Positions 1-8,431 of a stretch of DNA of 49,763 bases are shown one piece after another. The translations under genes and the position numbers were made by a program. Within the stretch, counting starts at the first letter, position 1; every line of letters begins with the position of its first letter. The DNA comes from an uncultured Prevotellaceae bacterium (GTDB lineage: Bacteria; Bacteroidota; Bacteroidia; Bacteroidales; Bacteroidaceae): the NCBI GenBank assembly GCA_902761605.1, contig CACWLC010000013.1, positions 1-49,763 of the forward strand, in the 5' to 3' direction. Below the pieces are notes generated by a model that saw only the letters and a list, made by a program, of their open reading frames with translations, was not told the DNA's origin and made no database searches.

Positions 1-32
1 ATAATATTATATAATAATTATAATCTTCCATC

Positions 33-58
33 ATTTTTATGTCCATTCACATAAAAAT
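33..58. terminator. Perfect 10-bp inverted repeat, possible terminator
   Basis: ATTTTTATGT (33-42) and ACATAAAAAT (49-58) are perfect complements around a 6-base loop. The stem is AT-only apart from one GC pair, so it is weak. The run of T or A at each outer edge suits a bidirectional terminator for a gene left of the window. This rests on structure alone. Confidence 0.4.
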
Positions 59-65
59 ATGGCTT

Positions 66-95
66 AATGTCCAATTGTCCAATGTCCAATTGTCC
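66..95. repeat. 15-bp tandem duplication
   Basis: AATGTCCAATTGTCC occurs twice head to tail (66-80 and 81-95), followed by a partial third copy (TTCAATGT). It lies in noncoding DNA between the terminator-like hairpin and the first promoter. No function is evident. Confidence 0.8.
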
Positions 96-167
96 AGTTC
101 AATGTACTTCTTGCTGTCAAAATAGGCATATCCTCTTTTATTATCACTCTAAAATAAAAGAAGATAA

Positions 168-199
168 TTTGGAAAATTAGAACAAATTGATTAATTTTG
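168..199 (+). promoter_or_regulatory. Bacteroidetes-type promoter for the histidine phosphatase gene
   Basis: TTTG at 168-171 and TAATTTTG at 192-199 are 20 bases apart, an exact fit to the Bacteroidetes primary sigma consensus. Transcription should start a few bases after 199, about 30 bases before the preferred ATG at 236. Confidence 0.75.
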
Positions 200-235
200 C
201 AGCATGAACTGACGACATTGAAAATTAAAAACTAT

Positions 236-1573
236 ATGATTATGCAGAATAGAATTTTGAAAGCGGTATTTTTGCTGGCGATGCTCTTCGCAGGGATGAT
301 GAATGCAACGATGTGTTGGAGCCAGAACATGGCGGTGATGGATCAGTTGAAAGAAGATCCGAGGAGAGGATACGGCAACGACTATCCCTATAGGCATACT
401 GACGATGTGAAGCTTACCAAGACCCCAAAGGGCTACAAGGCTTTTTATATCAGCCACTATGCACGTCATGGCTCGAGATACTACTGGAATGCCTTTATGT
501 ACAAGGAGATAGACTCTCTGCTGAAGGTTGCTCATGAGAAACATCTTCTGACAGCAGAAGGCGAGGCTTTCAGAGAGAAGTTCATTGCAGCCAAGGACGA
601 GCTTCAGGCAGGTGTCAGTGAACTGAGCGACCTGGGTTGGCAACAGCATCAGGGCATAGCACGCACGATGTATAATAACTTCACGGAAGTGTTTGAGAAG
701 GGCGGCAACGTGATGGCAATATCGTCGCTGTCGGGACGCTGCGTGTTGAGTATGTCGGCATTCTGCCAGGAGCTGGTGCAGTGTAACCCAAAGCTGGAAA
801 TCAGAGAGCAGTCGTCGCGTAAGACACTCGATGGAGTGGTACCTACCGACGGACAGAATCCTGTAAAGCACAACTACCCGAAAAATCTCAAGCCACGCTA
901 CGAGAAGAACCGCAGCATGTTTAAGGGAGTGAACGGGTTGAGAGACAGAATAGCAGAACGAATGTTTACCAGCACGGAAGGACTGCCTGGAGTGATGCAT
1001 CACACGACGAGTAACCTGATAAACCTCTACACTTCATTGCCAAGCATAGGCCACGAGGGCATGATGGGCAACATAATCACCGACGAGGAGATTGCGGCAG
1101 AGTGGGAGGGAGGCAACCTGGGATCGTATTCGTGGGTGTTCGGACCACAGCTGCAGATGATCCCAATACTGGAGGATATCATCGGTAAGGCCGATGCCGT
1201 CATTAATGGCAGCAACGACCGTGTTGCCGACCTGCGTTTCGGCCACGATACATGTCTGGGACCGCTGACGGTGCTGATGGGCATCAACGGGGCAGACAAG
1301 GACCCTGAGGACCCCAACGAGGTGAAATACTACTACCAGAACTGGGAGACATGTAAAGCCAGCAACATACAGCTGATATTCTATGCTCCCAGGAAGGCTC
1401 TCAATGCAAGACACACAGCGATTAACTCCAGCGATGTGCTGGTGAAGTGCCTGTTGAACGGTGAGGAAGCCACGTTGCCAGTGCCAACGGAATGCTCACC
1501 ATACTATAAGTGGAGCGACTTCAGGAATTACTATTTGAATGCGATAATCTCATTCAAGTCGCGGTCGAAATAA
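236..1573 (+). CDS. Secreted histidine-type acid phosphatase (phytase/MINPP-like)
   Basis: A 445-residue member of the branch-2 histidine phosphatase superfamily, which hydrolyses phosphomonoesters through a phosphohistidine. The RHG signature is at about residues 77-79 (YARHGSR) and a second motif, GHDTCLG, in the C-terminal third supplies the His-Asp acid/base pair. The first 30 residues form a signal peptide, so the enzyme should be periplasmic or surface-exposed. I chose the ATG at 236 because the earlier TTG at 197 would place a charged stretch before the signal peptide and overlap the promoter; ATG 242 is also possible. Substrate (inositol phosphates or another phosphomonoester) is not determined. 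Its 3' end overlaps the convergent lipoprotein gene by 43 bases. Confidence 0.85.
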   Translation: MIMQNRILKAVFLLAMLFAGMMNATMCWSQNMAVMDQLKEDPRRGYGNDYPYRHTDDVKLTKTPKGYKAFYISHYARHGSRYYWNAFMYKEIDSLLKVAHEKHLLTAEGEAFREKFIAAKDELQAGVSELSDLGWQQHQGIARTMYNNFTEVFEKGGNVMAISSLSGRCVLSMSAFCQELVQCNPKLEIREQSSRKTLDGVVPTDGQNPVKHNYPKNLKPRYEKNRSMFKGVNGLRDRIAERMFTSTEGLPGVMHHTTSNLINLYTSLPSIGHEGMMGNIITDEEIAAEWEGGNLGSYSWVFGPQLQMIPILEDIIGKADAVINGSNDRVADLRFGHDTCLGPLTVLMGINGADKDPEDPNEVKYYYQNWETCKASNIQLIFYAPRKALNARHTAINSSDVLVKCLLNGEEATLPVPTECSPYYKWSDFRNYYLNAIISFKSRSK

Positions 1574-1890
1574 AACGTCTTCGACAGCATGAGACTGTCC
1601 TCACCATACCGCATACGGATATAGAGCAACGTTGGCGACTTGGGGATATCACCCAGGCGCACATCCTTGAAGAGAGGATCGCTGAGGGCTGTCTTACGCA
1701 TGGTCTGAAGCAGCGAGTCGCTGATGACACGTGTGGAATCGAGGTCGGAGAATGAGGTGATGTCTATCTCCTCGGTGGCATGTTGCCTGACAAACTCCTT
1801 CACCTTCTGCTTAGCAGCATACTGCTGCCCGCACGAGGCAAGCAGCAGCATGGCTACACATAATATTATATACGCGCGCGATGACTTCAT
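1531..1890 (-). CDS. Small lipoprotein of unknown function
   Basis: A 119-residue protein starting MKSSRAYII, with a hydrophobic segment and a clear lipobox (LLLASC), so it is probably a lipid-anchored envelope protein. I do not recognise the family. The mature part is short, charged and mixed alpha/beta in character. Its ATG overlaps the dipeptidase stop codon in an ATGA arrangement (1887-1890), so it is the second gene of that operon and probably translated by reinitiation. The last 43 bases lie antisense to the end of the histidine phosphatase gene. An upstream in-frame start at 1932 would remove the N-terminal position of the signal sequence and is less likely. Confidence 0.75.
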   Translation of the reverse strand: MKSSRAYIILCVAMLLLASCGQQYAAKQKVKEFVRQHATEEIDITSFSDLDSTRVISDSLLQTMRKTALSDPLFKDVRLGDIPKSPTLLYIRMRYGEDSLMLSKTFYFDRDLNEIIAFK

Positions 1891-3347
1891 TTCTGTGGGA
1901 TATTCTTTAGTACATCGAGCAGGTGATCCCATACCATCTGGACGGTAGGAATATGAAGTCGCTCGTCGGGAGTATGAACGAATCGCAGGGTAGGGCCGAA
2001 GCTGACCATATCGAGGTTTGGATAACGCTCAGAGAAGAGACCGCACTCCAATCCAGCATGTATGCCGCGAACCACTGGCTTATGGCCGAAGAGTTTCACA
2101 TACGATGCAACAACAATCTCCTGAAGCTTCGAGTCGGCCTTCATCTTCCATGCGGGATAGCCGTCGCTCGATACGGCCTCAGCACCAGCAAGCTCGAAGG
2201 CTGCCTGGATGGTGGCACACATATTATCGAGGTTGGACATCACATTACTGCGCTGACTGCTCAGTATCTCGATGGTGGTGTCGAGGGTATGGATGCTGGC
2301 GATGTTGCTCGATGTCTCTACCATTCCTCCGAGAGCCTCATCCTGACAGATGGCGTAGATACCATTGTCGACAGCCTGTACGGCCCACACGAAATTCCTG
2401 GCAACGGCGGGTTCGATGATCTTCTCGGCATCAGTGCTCTCCATAGCGAAGACCATCTGAGTGTCGGTGACATGGAACTCATCCTCTACCTCTGAAGCAA
2501 AGACATTCCAGTCGGCACGGATATTCTCCTTCAGCTCGTTGGGCACAGCGATAACGAAATAGCCGTCGCGAGGGATAGCGTTGTGGAGCTTGCCGGAATG
2601 GAACTGAGCCAAACAGATACCATCGTAACGCTTCATCTCCTGGAAGAGGAAACGGGCGAGAATCTTGATGGCGTTGGCACGCTTCTTATTGATGTCATCA
2701 CCAGAGTGACCTCCAACGAGACCCTTCAGTGAGCCCTTGATGAAGAAGCTGCCCTGAGGAGCATCCTGACGGGAGAAGGTGAACTTGGCCTGTGTGTTAC
2801 GGCCTCCGGCACAGCTGACGAAGATCTCACCCTCATCCTCAGAGTCGAGGTTGATGAGGTAGTCGCCGCTCATAAAGCCTGCCTTCATGCCCTCAGCACC
2901 TGAGAGACCTGTCTCTTCATCACGGGTGAAGACACACTCGATAGGACCGTGCTCGATATCGTCGGCAGCAAGGATGGCCAGTTCGATGGCACAGCCGATA
3001 CCGTCGTCGGCACCAAGGGTAGTGCCCTCGGCAGTGAGCCACTCTCCGTCGATATATGTCTTGATAGCATCCTTGTCGAAATCAAACTCTACATCCACGA
3101 GTTTGTCGCATACCATATCCATGTGACTCTGAAGGATGACTGTCTTGCAGTTCTCCATGCCCTTGGTGGCTGGCTTGCGGATGATGACATTACCTGTATC
3201 GTCGACTTTTGTTTCGAGATCATGGCTCTCGCCCCAGTTACGGAGATAGTCGATCATCTTCTCTTCGCGCTTAGAAGGACGCGGAATTTCGTTAATCTTA
3301 GCAAATTCAGCAAAGACTGATGCTGGTTTTAAGTCGTTTTTATTCAT
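1887..3347 (-). CDS. pepD: Aminoacyl-histidine dipeptidase (M20 family, PepD)
   Basis: A 486-residue cytosolic metallopeptidase matching the usual PepD length. PepD-type M20 enzymes hydrolyse Xaa-His dipeptides such as carnosine. Metal-ligand motifs are visible in order: QSHMDMVCD near residue 80, LGADDGIG near 115, and TRDEETGLSGAEG near 145 (catalytic Glu). The start is the ATG at 3347 (MNKNDLKPASVF); in-frame codons further upstream run through an intergenic promoter region of the opposite strand. It is the first gene of a two-gene operon with the small lipoprotein. Confidence 0.93.
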   Translation of the reverse strand: MNKNDLKPASVFAEFAKINEIPRPSKREEKMIDYLRNWGESHDLETKVDDTGNVIIRKPATKGMENCKTVILQSHMDMVCDKLVDVEFDFDKDAIKTYIDGEWLTAEGTTLGADDGIGCAIELAILAADDIEHGPIECVFTRDEETGLSGAEGMKAGFMSGDYLINLDSEDEGEIFVSCAGGRNTQAKFTFSRQDAPQGSFFIKGSLKGLVGGHSGDDINKKRANAIKILARFLFQEMKRYDGICLAQFHSGKLHNAIPRDGYFVIAVPNELKENIRADWNVFASEVEDEFHVTDTQMVFAMESTDAEKIIEPAVARNFVWAVQAVDNGIYAICQDEALGGMVETSSNIASIHTLDTTIEILSSQRSNVMSNLDNMCATIQAAFELAGAEAVSSDGYPAWKMKADSKLQEIVVASYVKLFGHKPVVRGIHAGLECGLFSERYPNLDMVSFGPTLRFVHTPDERLHIPTVQMVWDHLLDVLKNIPQK

Positions 3348-3383
3348 TATTAATACGTTTTTATAATTGATTTCACAAATAAA

Positions 3384-3415
3384 TTTGGTATTTTGCTCGC
3401 TTATTCGTAACTTTG
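3384..3415 (+). promoter_or_regulatory. Promoter for the small membrane protein - ompH - uvrD operon
   Basis: TTTG at 3384-3387 and TAACTTTG at 3408-3415 are separated by exactly 20 bases. The next start codon in this direction is at 3436. The divergent pepD start is at 3347; no equally good minus-strand box is visible for it. Confidence 0.8.
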
Positions 3416-3435
3416 CACCCGCAAAAGTACAAAAA

Positions 3436-3651
3436 ATGATTGAAACTCTAATCATATCGACGTTAATAATTGCTATCGCGATGGTATTTTTCCTTGTCAG
3501 GGTGCTTTTTGTGCCCAAGGGAGAGTTCAAGTCGCAGCATATCCACGACTCTCAGGCGATGAAGGAAAGAGGTATTCACTGCGTGATGGATCAGGATAAG
3601 GAGATGCGGAGAAAGAGCGAGTTTGCAGTCAATGAAAGAAATAAAAAATAA
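3436..3651 (+). CDS. Small single-span membrane protein of unknown function
   Basis: A 71-residue protein starting MIETLIIS. One strongly hydrophobic helix (about residues 3-25) is followed by a basic, polar tail (GEFKSQHIHDSQAMKERGIHCVMDQDKEMRRK). It is probably an inner-membrane protein with a cytoplasmic tail. The ATG at 3436 sits about 20 bases after the promoter box, so the gene is expressed as the first cistron of the ompH-like operon. The overall shape recalls small membrane assembly factors, but the cysteine arrangement of such proteins is missing; I assign no function. Confidence 0.65.
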   Translation: MIETLIISTLIIAIAMVFFLVRVLFVPKGEFKSQHIHDSQAMKERGIHCVMDQDKEMRRKSEFAVNERNKK

Positions 3652-3680
3652 AAAATATAAAATAAAAAACTATTCAAGCA

Positions 3681-4328
3681 ATGAAAAAGTACATTTTTCC
3701 AGCACTGGCCATCGCAGCAATGATGGTATCGTGCAACAATGCCGCTCCAAAGATGGACGAGCAGCCCTCAAACGCTGAAGGTAACACTACAGGCATAAAG
3801 ATTGCCTATGTAGAGGTTGACTCACTGATGACTCAGTACACCTTTGCCAAGGACTACAGCGTGACCCTCGAGAAGAAGAGCAACAACGCCCGCAACACCC
3901 TGAACCAGAAAGGCAATGCCCTGCAGGCAGCTGTAGCTAACTTCCAGCAGAAGCTTAACAACAACGGATTCACAAGCCGTCAGCAGGCAGAGAGCCAGCA
4001 GGCAGCCATCCAGCGCCAGCAGCAGGATCTGCAGGCTCTGCAGGCACGTCTGGAGAATGAGCTCGCCAACGAGACAGCTAAGTTCAACGAGGCTCTGCGC
4101 GACTCACTGCAGAACTTCCTGAAGGCATACAACAATGACAAGCACTATGATATCATCCTCTCAAAGGCAGGTGACAATATCCTCTTCGCCGACAAGAAGT
4201 TTGATATCACCCAGGACATCATCAATGGTCTGAACAAGCGTTACAAGCCATCAGAAAAGAAGGCTGACGACAAGAAGGCTGAAGAGAAGAAAGACGACGC
4301 AAAGGCTGATGCTAAGTCAGCTAAATGA
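3681..4328 (+). CDS. OmpH/Skp-like periplasmic chaperone, predicted lipoprotein
   Basis: A 215-residue protein with an N-terminal signal and lipobox (MMVSC, Cys at about residue 18). It then follows the OmpH/Skp pattern: a short beta segment (KIAYVEVDSLMTQY) and a long Gln/Ala-rich coiled coil (about residues 65-145). Skp-family proteins hold unfolded outer-membrane proteins in the periplasm. The last 25 residues are almost only Lys, Asp, Glu and Ala. The lipobox is unusual for classic soluble Skp but common in Bacteroidetes paralogs. The 3' end overlaps the helicase gene by 20 bases. Confidence 0.85.
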   Translation: MKKYIFPALAIAAMMVSCNNAAPKMDEQPSNAEGNTTGIKIAYVEVDSLMTQYTFAKDYSVTLEKKSNNARNTLNQKGNALQAAVANFQQKLNNNGFTSRQQAESQQAAIQRQQQDLQALQARLENELANETAKFNEALRDSLQNFLKAYNNDKHYDIILSKAGDNILFADKKFDITQDIINGLNKRYKPSEKKADDKKAEEKKDDAKADAKSAK

Positions 4329-6762
4329 TAGTCAGCGTAAGGCAGTAGAATACTGCGACGGGGCCAGTCTTGTAATAGCAGGTGCAGGTTCAGGGAAGAC
4401 GAGAGTACTTACCTATAAGATAGCCTGGCTGCTGGAGCAGGGGATGGCCCCGTGGCAGATTCTGGCACTTACGTTTACCAACAAGGCAGCGCGCGAGATG
4501 AAGGAACGTATCGCGCGGCTGGTGGGCGAGGAGCGTGCGAGGTATCTCCAGATGGGTACCTTCCACAGTGTCTTCGCTCGTATTCTGCGTAATGAGGCAG
4601 AACATATAGGATATAACTCCAACTTCACCATCTATGACCAGAGTGATGCCCGATCACTGGTGAAGACTATCATCAAGGAGATGCAGCTCGACGATAAGGT
4701 GTATAAGCCAGCATCCGTTGCCGACCGTATCTCGATGGCAAAGAACCATCTGCTCCTGCCACAGGTCTACGCATCGAGTCCTTCGGCGGCATACGATGCC
4801 GAGCAGAAGCGACCTGAGGTGAAGAACATTTATATAAGATACGTTGAGCGATGTCGTCAGGCTAATGCTATGGACTTCGACGATCTACTGGTGCAGACAT
4901 GGGTGCTCTTCCAGAATCACGAGGATATAAGAAGGAAATACGTGGAGAGATTCCATTTCGTGCTTGTGGACGAGTATCAGGATACCAACTATGCCCAGCA
5001 GGCGATAGTGTACCAGTTGACAAAGGAACGTCAGAAGGTATGTGTGGTGGGCGACGATGCACAGAGTATCTATAGTTTCAGAGGAGCCAACATCGACAAT
5101 ATACTCAACTTTCAGAGCAGATATAACGACACAAAGCTCTTTAAGCTGGAGCAGAACTATCGTTCGACACAGCTGATAGTACAGGCGGCAAACTCACTCA
5201 TCAGACGTAATGAGAGGCAGATTCCGAAGAATGTGTTCTCGAAGAATGAGCACGGTGAGAAGCTGCAGCTGAAGCCTGCCTATTCTGACAAGGAAGAGGC
5301 GATGATAGTGACTCAGGACATTAAGCGACTGCGTAGGGAAGACCACTGCAACTGGAGTGACTTCGCTATCCTGTATCGCACCAACTCCCAGAGCCGAAGC
5401 TTTGAGGAACAGATGCGTAAGGATAATATCCCATATCGTATCTACGGAGGTCTGAGCTTCTATCAGCGTAAGGAGATAAAAGACGTGATAGCATATTTCC
5501 GACTGGTGGCTAACCCCTACGACGAGGAGGCTTTCAAACGAATAATCAACTATCCTGCCAGAGGTATCGGTGACACTACCGTAGGTAAGATTGCCCAGGC
5601 TGCTCAGATGTATGGAGTAAGTCTGTGGCAGGTGATAAAGGAGCCAATGCTCTTCCCGATGGATGTGAGCAAGGCTACGATGACAAAGCTGCAAGGCTTC
5701 AGGGAGCTTATCGAAGGATGGATAGGACGACTGAACACTGAGGATGCCTACGCGCTGGGACATGACATCATCATGAACTCAGGCATCAGCAAGGATATAT
5801 ATAGCGGACGCAACCCTGAGGATATCTCACGACAGGAGAACCTGGAGGAGTTTCTCAGTGGTATGCAGGACTTTGTGGAGAGCCGTCGTGAGGAGGATAT
5901 GGGAGAGCAGGTGTATCTGCCCGACTTCCTTCAGGAGGTGGCTCTGCTTACAGATCTCGACAGCGATGAGGGAGACTCGAATGACAAGGTGACACTGATG
6001 ACGATTCATTCGGCAAAGGGTCTGGAGTTTCCTACGGTATTCGTGGTGGGACTGGAAGAGAATATCTTCCCGAGTCCGATGTGTACTAACTCGATGCGAG
6101 AGCTGGAGGAAGAGCGACGTTTGTTGTATGTAGCCATCACACGAGCAGAGAAACACTGTATACTTACCTGCGCCCAGAACCGTTTCAGATACGGAAAGAT
6201 GGAGTATGACACACCATCGAGATTCATTCAGGATATAGATCCCGAGTTGATAGATGTAAAGTCTGAGGGCGGGGGAGAACAGCCTATCTTCGGATCTTCC
6301 CGTAAGGCATATAACCGCTATGACGGAGGTGCTTACGGCACAGGTAACACCGGAGGCTATAGCCGAAATACGAGTGGATATAAAAGCGAAGGCCCAGAGT
6401 GGATGCAGAATCCAAGACCTGTGGCTACGCAGTTTAAGGCTGATCCCAAGCCAAGAGCTGTTGCTCCAAGACAACAAGAGAAAGCGGTAGATCCATTCTC
6501 TGATGGATTCAAACGACAACTGAATATCGCCAGCGAAGGCAGATTCAAGAGCGTGAATCGTGCTGTGCCTCCACGTCCGATGGCTACAGATGCAAGCGCT
6601 GGCGGCCTACATGTAGGCAATACAATCGAGCATCAGCGTTTTGGTATTGGTGAGGTGATAAAGATTGAGGGTACGGGTGAGAATACAAAAGCCACAGTAC
6701 AGTTCAGAAATACCGGCACCAAACAGCTACTGCTGAAATTTGCAAAATTCAAGATCCTATAA
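4309..6762 (+). CDS. pcrA: UvrD/PcrA-type ATP-dependent DNA helicase
   Basis: An 817-residue superfamily 1A helicase that unwinds DNA 3' to 5' in repair and replication restart. Visible motifs: Walker A GAGSGKT (25-31), motif Ia LTFTNKAAREM, motif II VDEYQDTN, motif III DDAQSIYSFRGA, motif IV EQNYRST, motif V TIHSAKGLEFPTVFVVG and motif VI LYVAITRAE. A linker rich in Gly, Tyr and Pro (about 670-760) leads to a C-terminal Tudor-like PcrA module (VGNTIEHQRFGIGEVIKIEG). The start lies inside the ompH-like gene; MLSQLNDSQRKAV aligns with the normal PcrA N-terminus, so the 20-base overlap is real. Confidence 0.95.
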   Translation: MLSQLNDSQRKAVEYCDGASLVIAGAGSGKTRVLTYKIAWLLEQGMAPWQILALTFTNKAAREMKERIARLVGEERARYLQMGTFHSVFARILRNEAEHIGYNSNFTIYDQSDARSLVKTIIKEMQLDDKVYKPASVADRISMAKNHLLLPQVYASSPSAAYDAEQKRPEVKNIYIRYVERCRQANAMDFDDLLVQTWVLFQNHEDIRRKYVERFHFVLVDEYQDTNYAQQAIVYQLTKERQKVCVVGDDAQSIYSFRGANIDNILNFQSRYNDTKLFKLEQNYRSTQLIVQAANSLIRRNERQIPKNVFSKNEHGEKLQLKPAYSDKEEAMIVTQDIKRLRREDHCNWSDFAILYRTNSQSRSFEEQMRKDNIPYRIYGGLSFYQRKEIKDVIAYFRLVANPYDEEAFKRIINYPARGIGDTTVGKIAQAAQMYGVSLWQVIKEPMLFPMDVSKATMTKLQGFRELIEGWIGRLNTEDAYALGHDIIMNSGISKDIYSGRNPEDISRQENLEEFLSGMQDFVESRREEDMGEQVYLPDFLQEVALLTDLDSDEGDSNDKVTLMTIHSAKGLEFPTVFVVGLEENIFPSPMCTNSMRELEEERRLLYVAITRAEKHCILTCAQNRFRYGKMEYDTPSRFIQDIDPELIDVKSEGGGEQPIFGSSRKAYNRYDGGAYGTGNTGGYSRNTSGYKSEGPEWMQNPRPVATQFKADPKPRAVAPRQQEKAVDPFSDGFKRQLNIASEGRFKSVNRAVPPRPMATDASAGGLHVGNTIEHQRFGIGEVIKIEGTGENTKATVQFRNTGTKQLLLKFAKFKIL

Positions 6763-6766
6763 ATAA

Positions 6767-6898
6767 TTAAAGCGCCTCGTTATCGGGGCGCTCTAATTTT
6801 CTCTTACCAGTCTTGGGCAGATGTTTTTTCTTTCTCAGCCATGCTGCCTTGCGGGCCTCATAGTCTTCGTAATGCTTCTCGAGAAATCCGTCGGCCAT
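6767..6898 (-). CDS. 43-residue basic conserved-looking small protein
   Basis: A short ORF encoding MADGFLEKHYEDYEARKAAW followed by a Lys/Arg-rich tail and ending DNEAL. It is amphipathic, strongly basic, and has no signal peptide. It begins only 3 bases after the DUF4270 stop codon in the same direction, which makes it the third gene of that operon. Composition and the clean start support a real gene, and I believe similar small proteins occur in other Bacteroidetes, but this is from memory. The terminator hairpin at 6771-6792 lies inside its last codons, so its mRNA 3' end is folded. Function unknown. Confidence 0.65.
   Translation of the reverse strand: MADGFLEKHYEDYEARKAAWLRKKKHLPKTGKRKLERPDNEAL
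6771..6792. terminator. Terminator hairpin after the helicase gene
   Basis: AGCGCCTCG and CGGGGCGCT form a 9-bp stem with one G-T pair around a TTAT loop, followed on the plus strand by a T-rich stretch. It lies 8 bases after the helicase stop and overlaps the end of the convergent 43-codon gene, so it probably serves both directions. Confidence 0.75.
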
Positions 6899-6901
6899 AG
6901 C

Positions 6902-8410
6902 TTAATCCTTGAATTTCGCATAGATAACTTCCAGATTGATAGGTTTTGCGGATGTACCCTTTATCAGACGAGTACTCGACAGTCCCATCTTATTCTTCAA
7001 TGCGATGGTAGAAGAAGTGGTAGTACTATACGATGTAGTGCTGACAGTGACCTCCTCTATAGGAACGAGCAGAGCCTTATTCCAGTTAGGATGCTTTGCC
7101 ACCCAGTCGGGATCACTCTTTAATCCCTTTACCTTATTATTATACATGCGCGTGATAAGGTTAGAGATGTTGCTGTATGTGTAAGCATTGCTTGAGAGCG
7201 CTGCCTGATATGCAAAGGTGTTGTTGAATGTGCTGTTCTTAACGAAGAATGAGTTCAGACTGTCTTTCTCGATGAGCAACAGCTTTGATGGTGTGGTAAA
7301 GGACTTGTCAAGATTATCAGTATTGTTATTGATTCGCTGGAAAGTAACCTTTGCGGAGAGAACAGAGTCGTTGGGGTGGGTGGTGCAGATATTGTCTATG
7401 GGCAGTTCCACCTCGGTGTATATCGCTGCAGGTGACTTTATGTAAGTACAGCTATTGTCTGCCACGAGACTGCTGATGGCAGCTTTGTCGTTGGTAACAG
7501 TAGATGTCTGTACAACCTCCTCTGTAGATGTCGTCATCAGATATGTTAAAGCAGCCTGCTCACCGTTAATATACTGAAAGAAGATATACATGCTTATCTC
7601 CTTCACCCTTGCCATAACACCGATTCCGTCGACAGTCTCAAAATGGAATCCTGGACATACGTTGTTAATGAAGGTGTATGAGTTCTTGAAATACTCCGGA
7701 TGATCGTAGAATGTACGGAGAATATACGTAGCATAGTCAGGATAAGTCTTTCCGTTCTTGTCAGTATATGGGTCTGTGAGCCAGATACGCAAATTGTCAT
7801 ACCATCCGTTATCGCTTGTAGTGGATGTGCGATGCAGGTTGGTGTCGATGAGATATCTTACGCTGTCGGTACGAGTGAGGTCACGGATAGAGAACATCAG
7901 ATCCTTCTTAAAACCATTCTCGCGCAGATAGCCCGATGACTTCACGTCGAAGTTGGTATAGCGGGTATCAGCACCTGTGATGGGTTTGCTAAGCTCAGAC
8001 ATCCTTAGTTTCATTGTGGCAAGTGTGTCACCATAGCTTGATGGGACATCGAAATAGATCATTATAAATGAGGAATCGGCCACAATCTCTCCATTCTCGT
8101 TTAAAAGGAGATCATCCTTCTTGGGCATATCTTCAGCAACATGCTCCATCATATTAAACTGGGTGGTGAACTCACTCTTTACATAAGTACCCGTCTCGGG
8201 ATCCAATACCTTACCGACGTAACACTGACGCTCACGTGAATAGACCGATTCTACGGGCATAGAACTGGTGAGGATATTAAAGTTCTGAGTTGTAACGACG
8301 AGTTTATTACCCTCGTCAGTAAGCGAGTCGCCAAGTGTGCCTGTATCTTCGTCGCAAGAAAGTATCGCCATTGCGCAGAGTGCAATCGCTGTAACAAATT
8401 TTAATTTCAT
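6902..8410 (-). CDS. DUF4270 family lipoprotein
   Basis: A 502-residue secreted lipoprotein with signal peptide and lipobox (AILSC, Cys at residue 19). The sequence after the Cys (DEDTGTLGDSLTDEGNKLVV) and the repeated beta-rich composition fit the Bacteroidetes DUF4270 family, whose function is unknown. It is probably anchored in the outer membrane or at the surface. It lies 21 bases after the glycogen-synthase-like gene in the same direction, a pairing I recognise from other Bacteroidales, and is followed 3 bases later by a small basic protein. Confidence 0.85.
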   Translation of the reverse strand: MKLKFVTAIALCAMAILSCDEDTGTLGDSLTDEGNKLVVTTQNFNILTSSMPVESVYSRERQCYVGKVLDPETGTYVKSEFTTQFNMMEHVAEDMPKKDDLLLNENGEIVADSSFIMIYFDVPSSYGDTLATMKLRMSELSKPITGADTRYTNFDVKSSGYLRENGFKKDLMFSIRDLTRTDSVRYLIDTNLHRTSTTSDNGWYDNLRIWLTDPYTDKNGKTYPDYATYILRTFYDHPEYFKNSYTFINNVCPGFHFETVDGIGVMARVKEISMYIFFQYINGEQAALTYLMTTSTEEVVQTSTVTNDKAAISSLVADNSCTYIKSPAAIYTEVELPIDNICTTHPNDSVLSAKVTFQRINNNTDNLDKSFTTPSKLLLIEKDSLNSFFVKNSTFNNTFAYQAALSSNAYTYSNISNLITRMYNNKVKGLKSDPDWVAKHPNWNKALLVPIEEVTVSTTSYSTTTSSTIALKNKMGLSSTRLIKGTSAKPINLEVIYAKFKD

Positions 8411-8431
8411 TGTTTGTATCCTGTAATCTTT

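Larger units (their letters stand above)
1..167. other. AT-rich intergenic sequence at left edge
   Basis: No gene is supported here. The stretch is very AT-rich and holds a perfect inverted repeat (33-58) and a 15-bp tandem duplication (66-95), listed separately. Any gene that used the hairpin as a terminator lies outside the window. Confidence 0.6.

Noticed and set aside
66-95. 15-bp tandem repeat as an attachment or regulatory site
   Set aside because: Similar short duplications are common in AT-rich intergenic DNA, and no gene context supports a function.
5194-6519. Antisense ORFs across the helicase gene
   Set aside because: They mirror the coding strand and show no domain or signal; the helicase explains the sequence fully.
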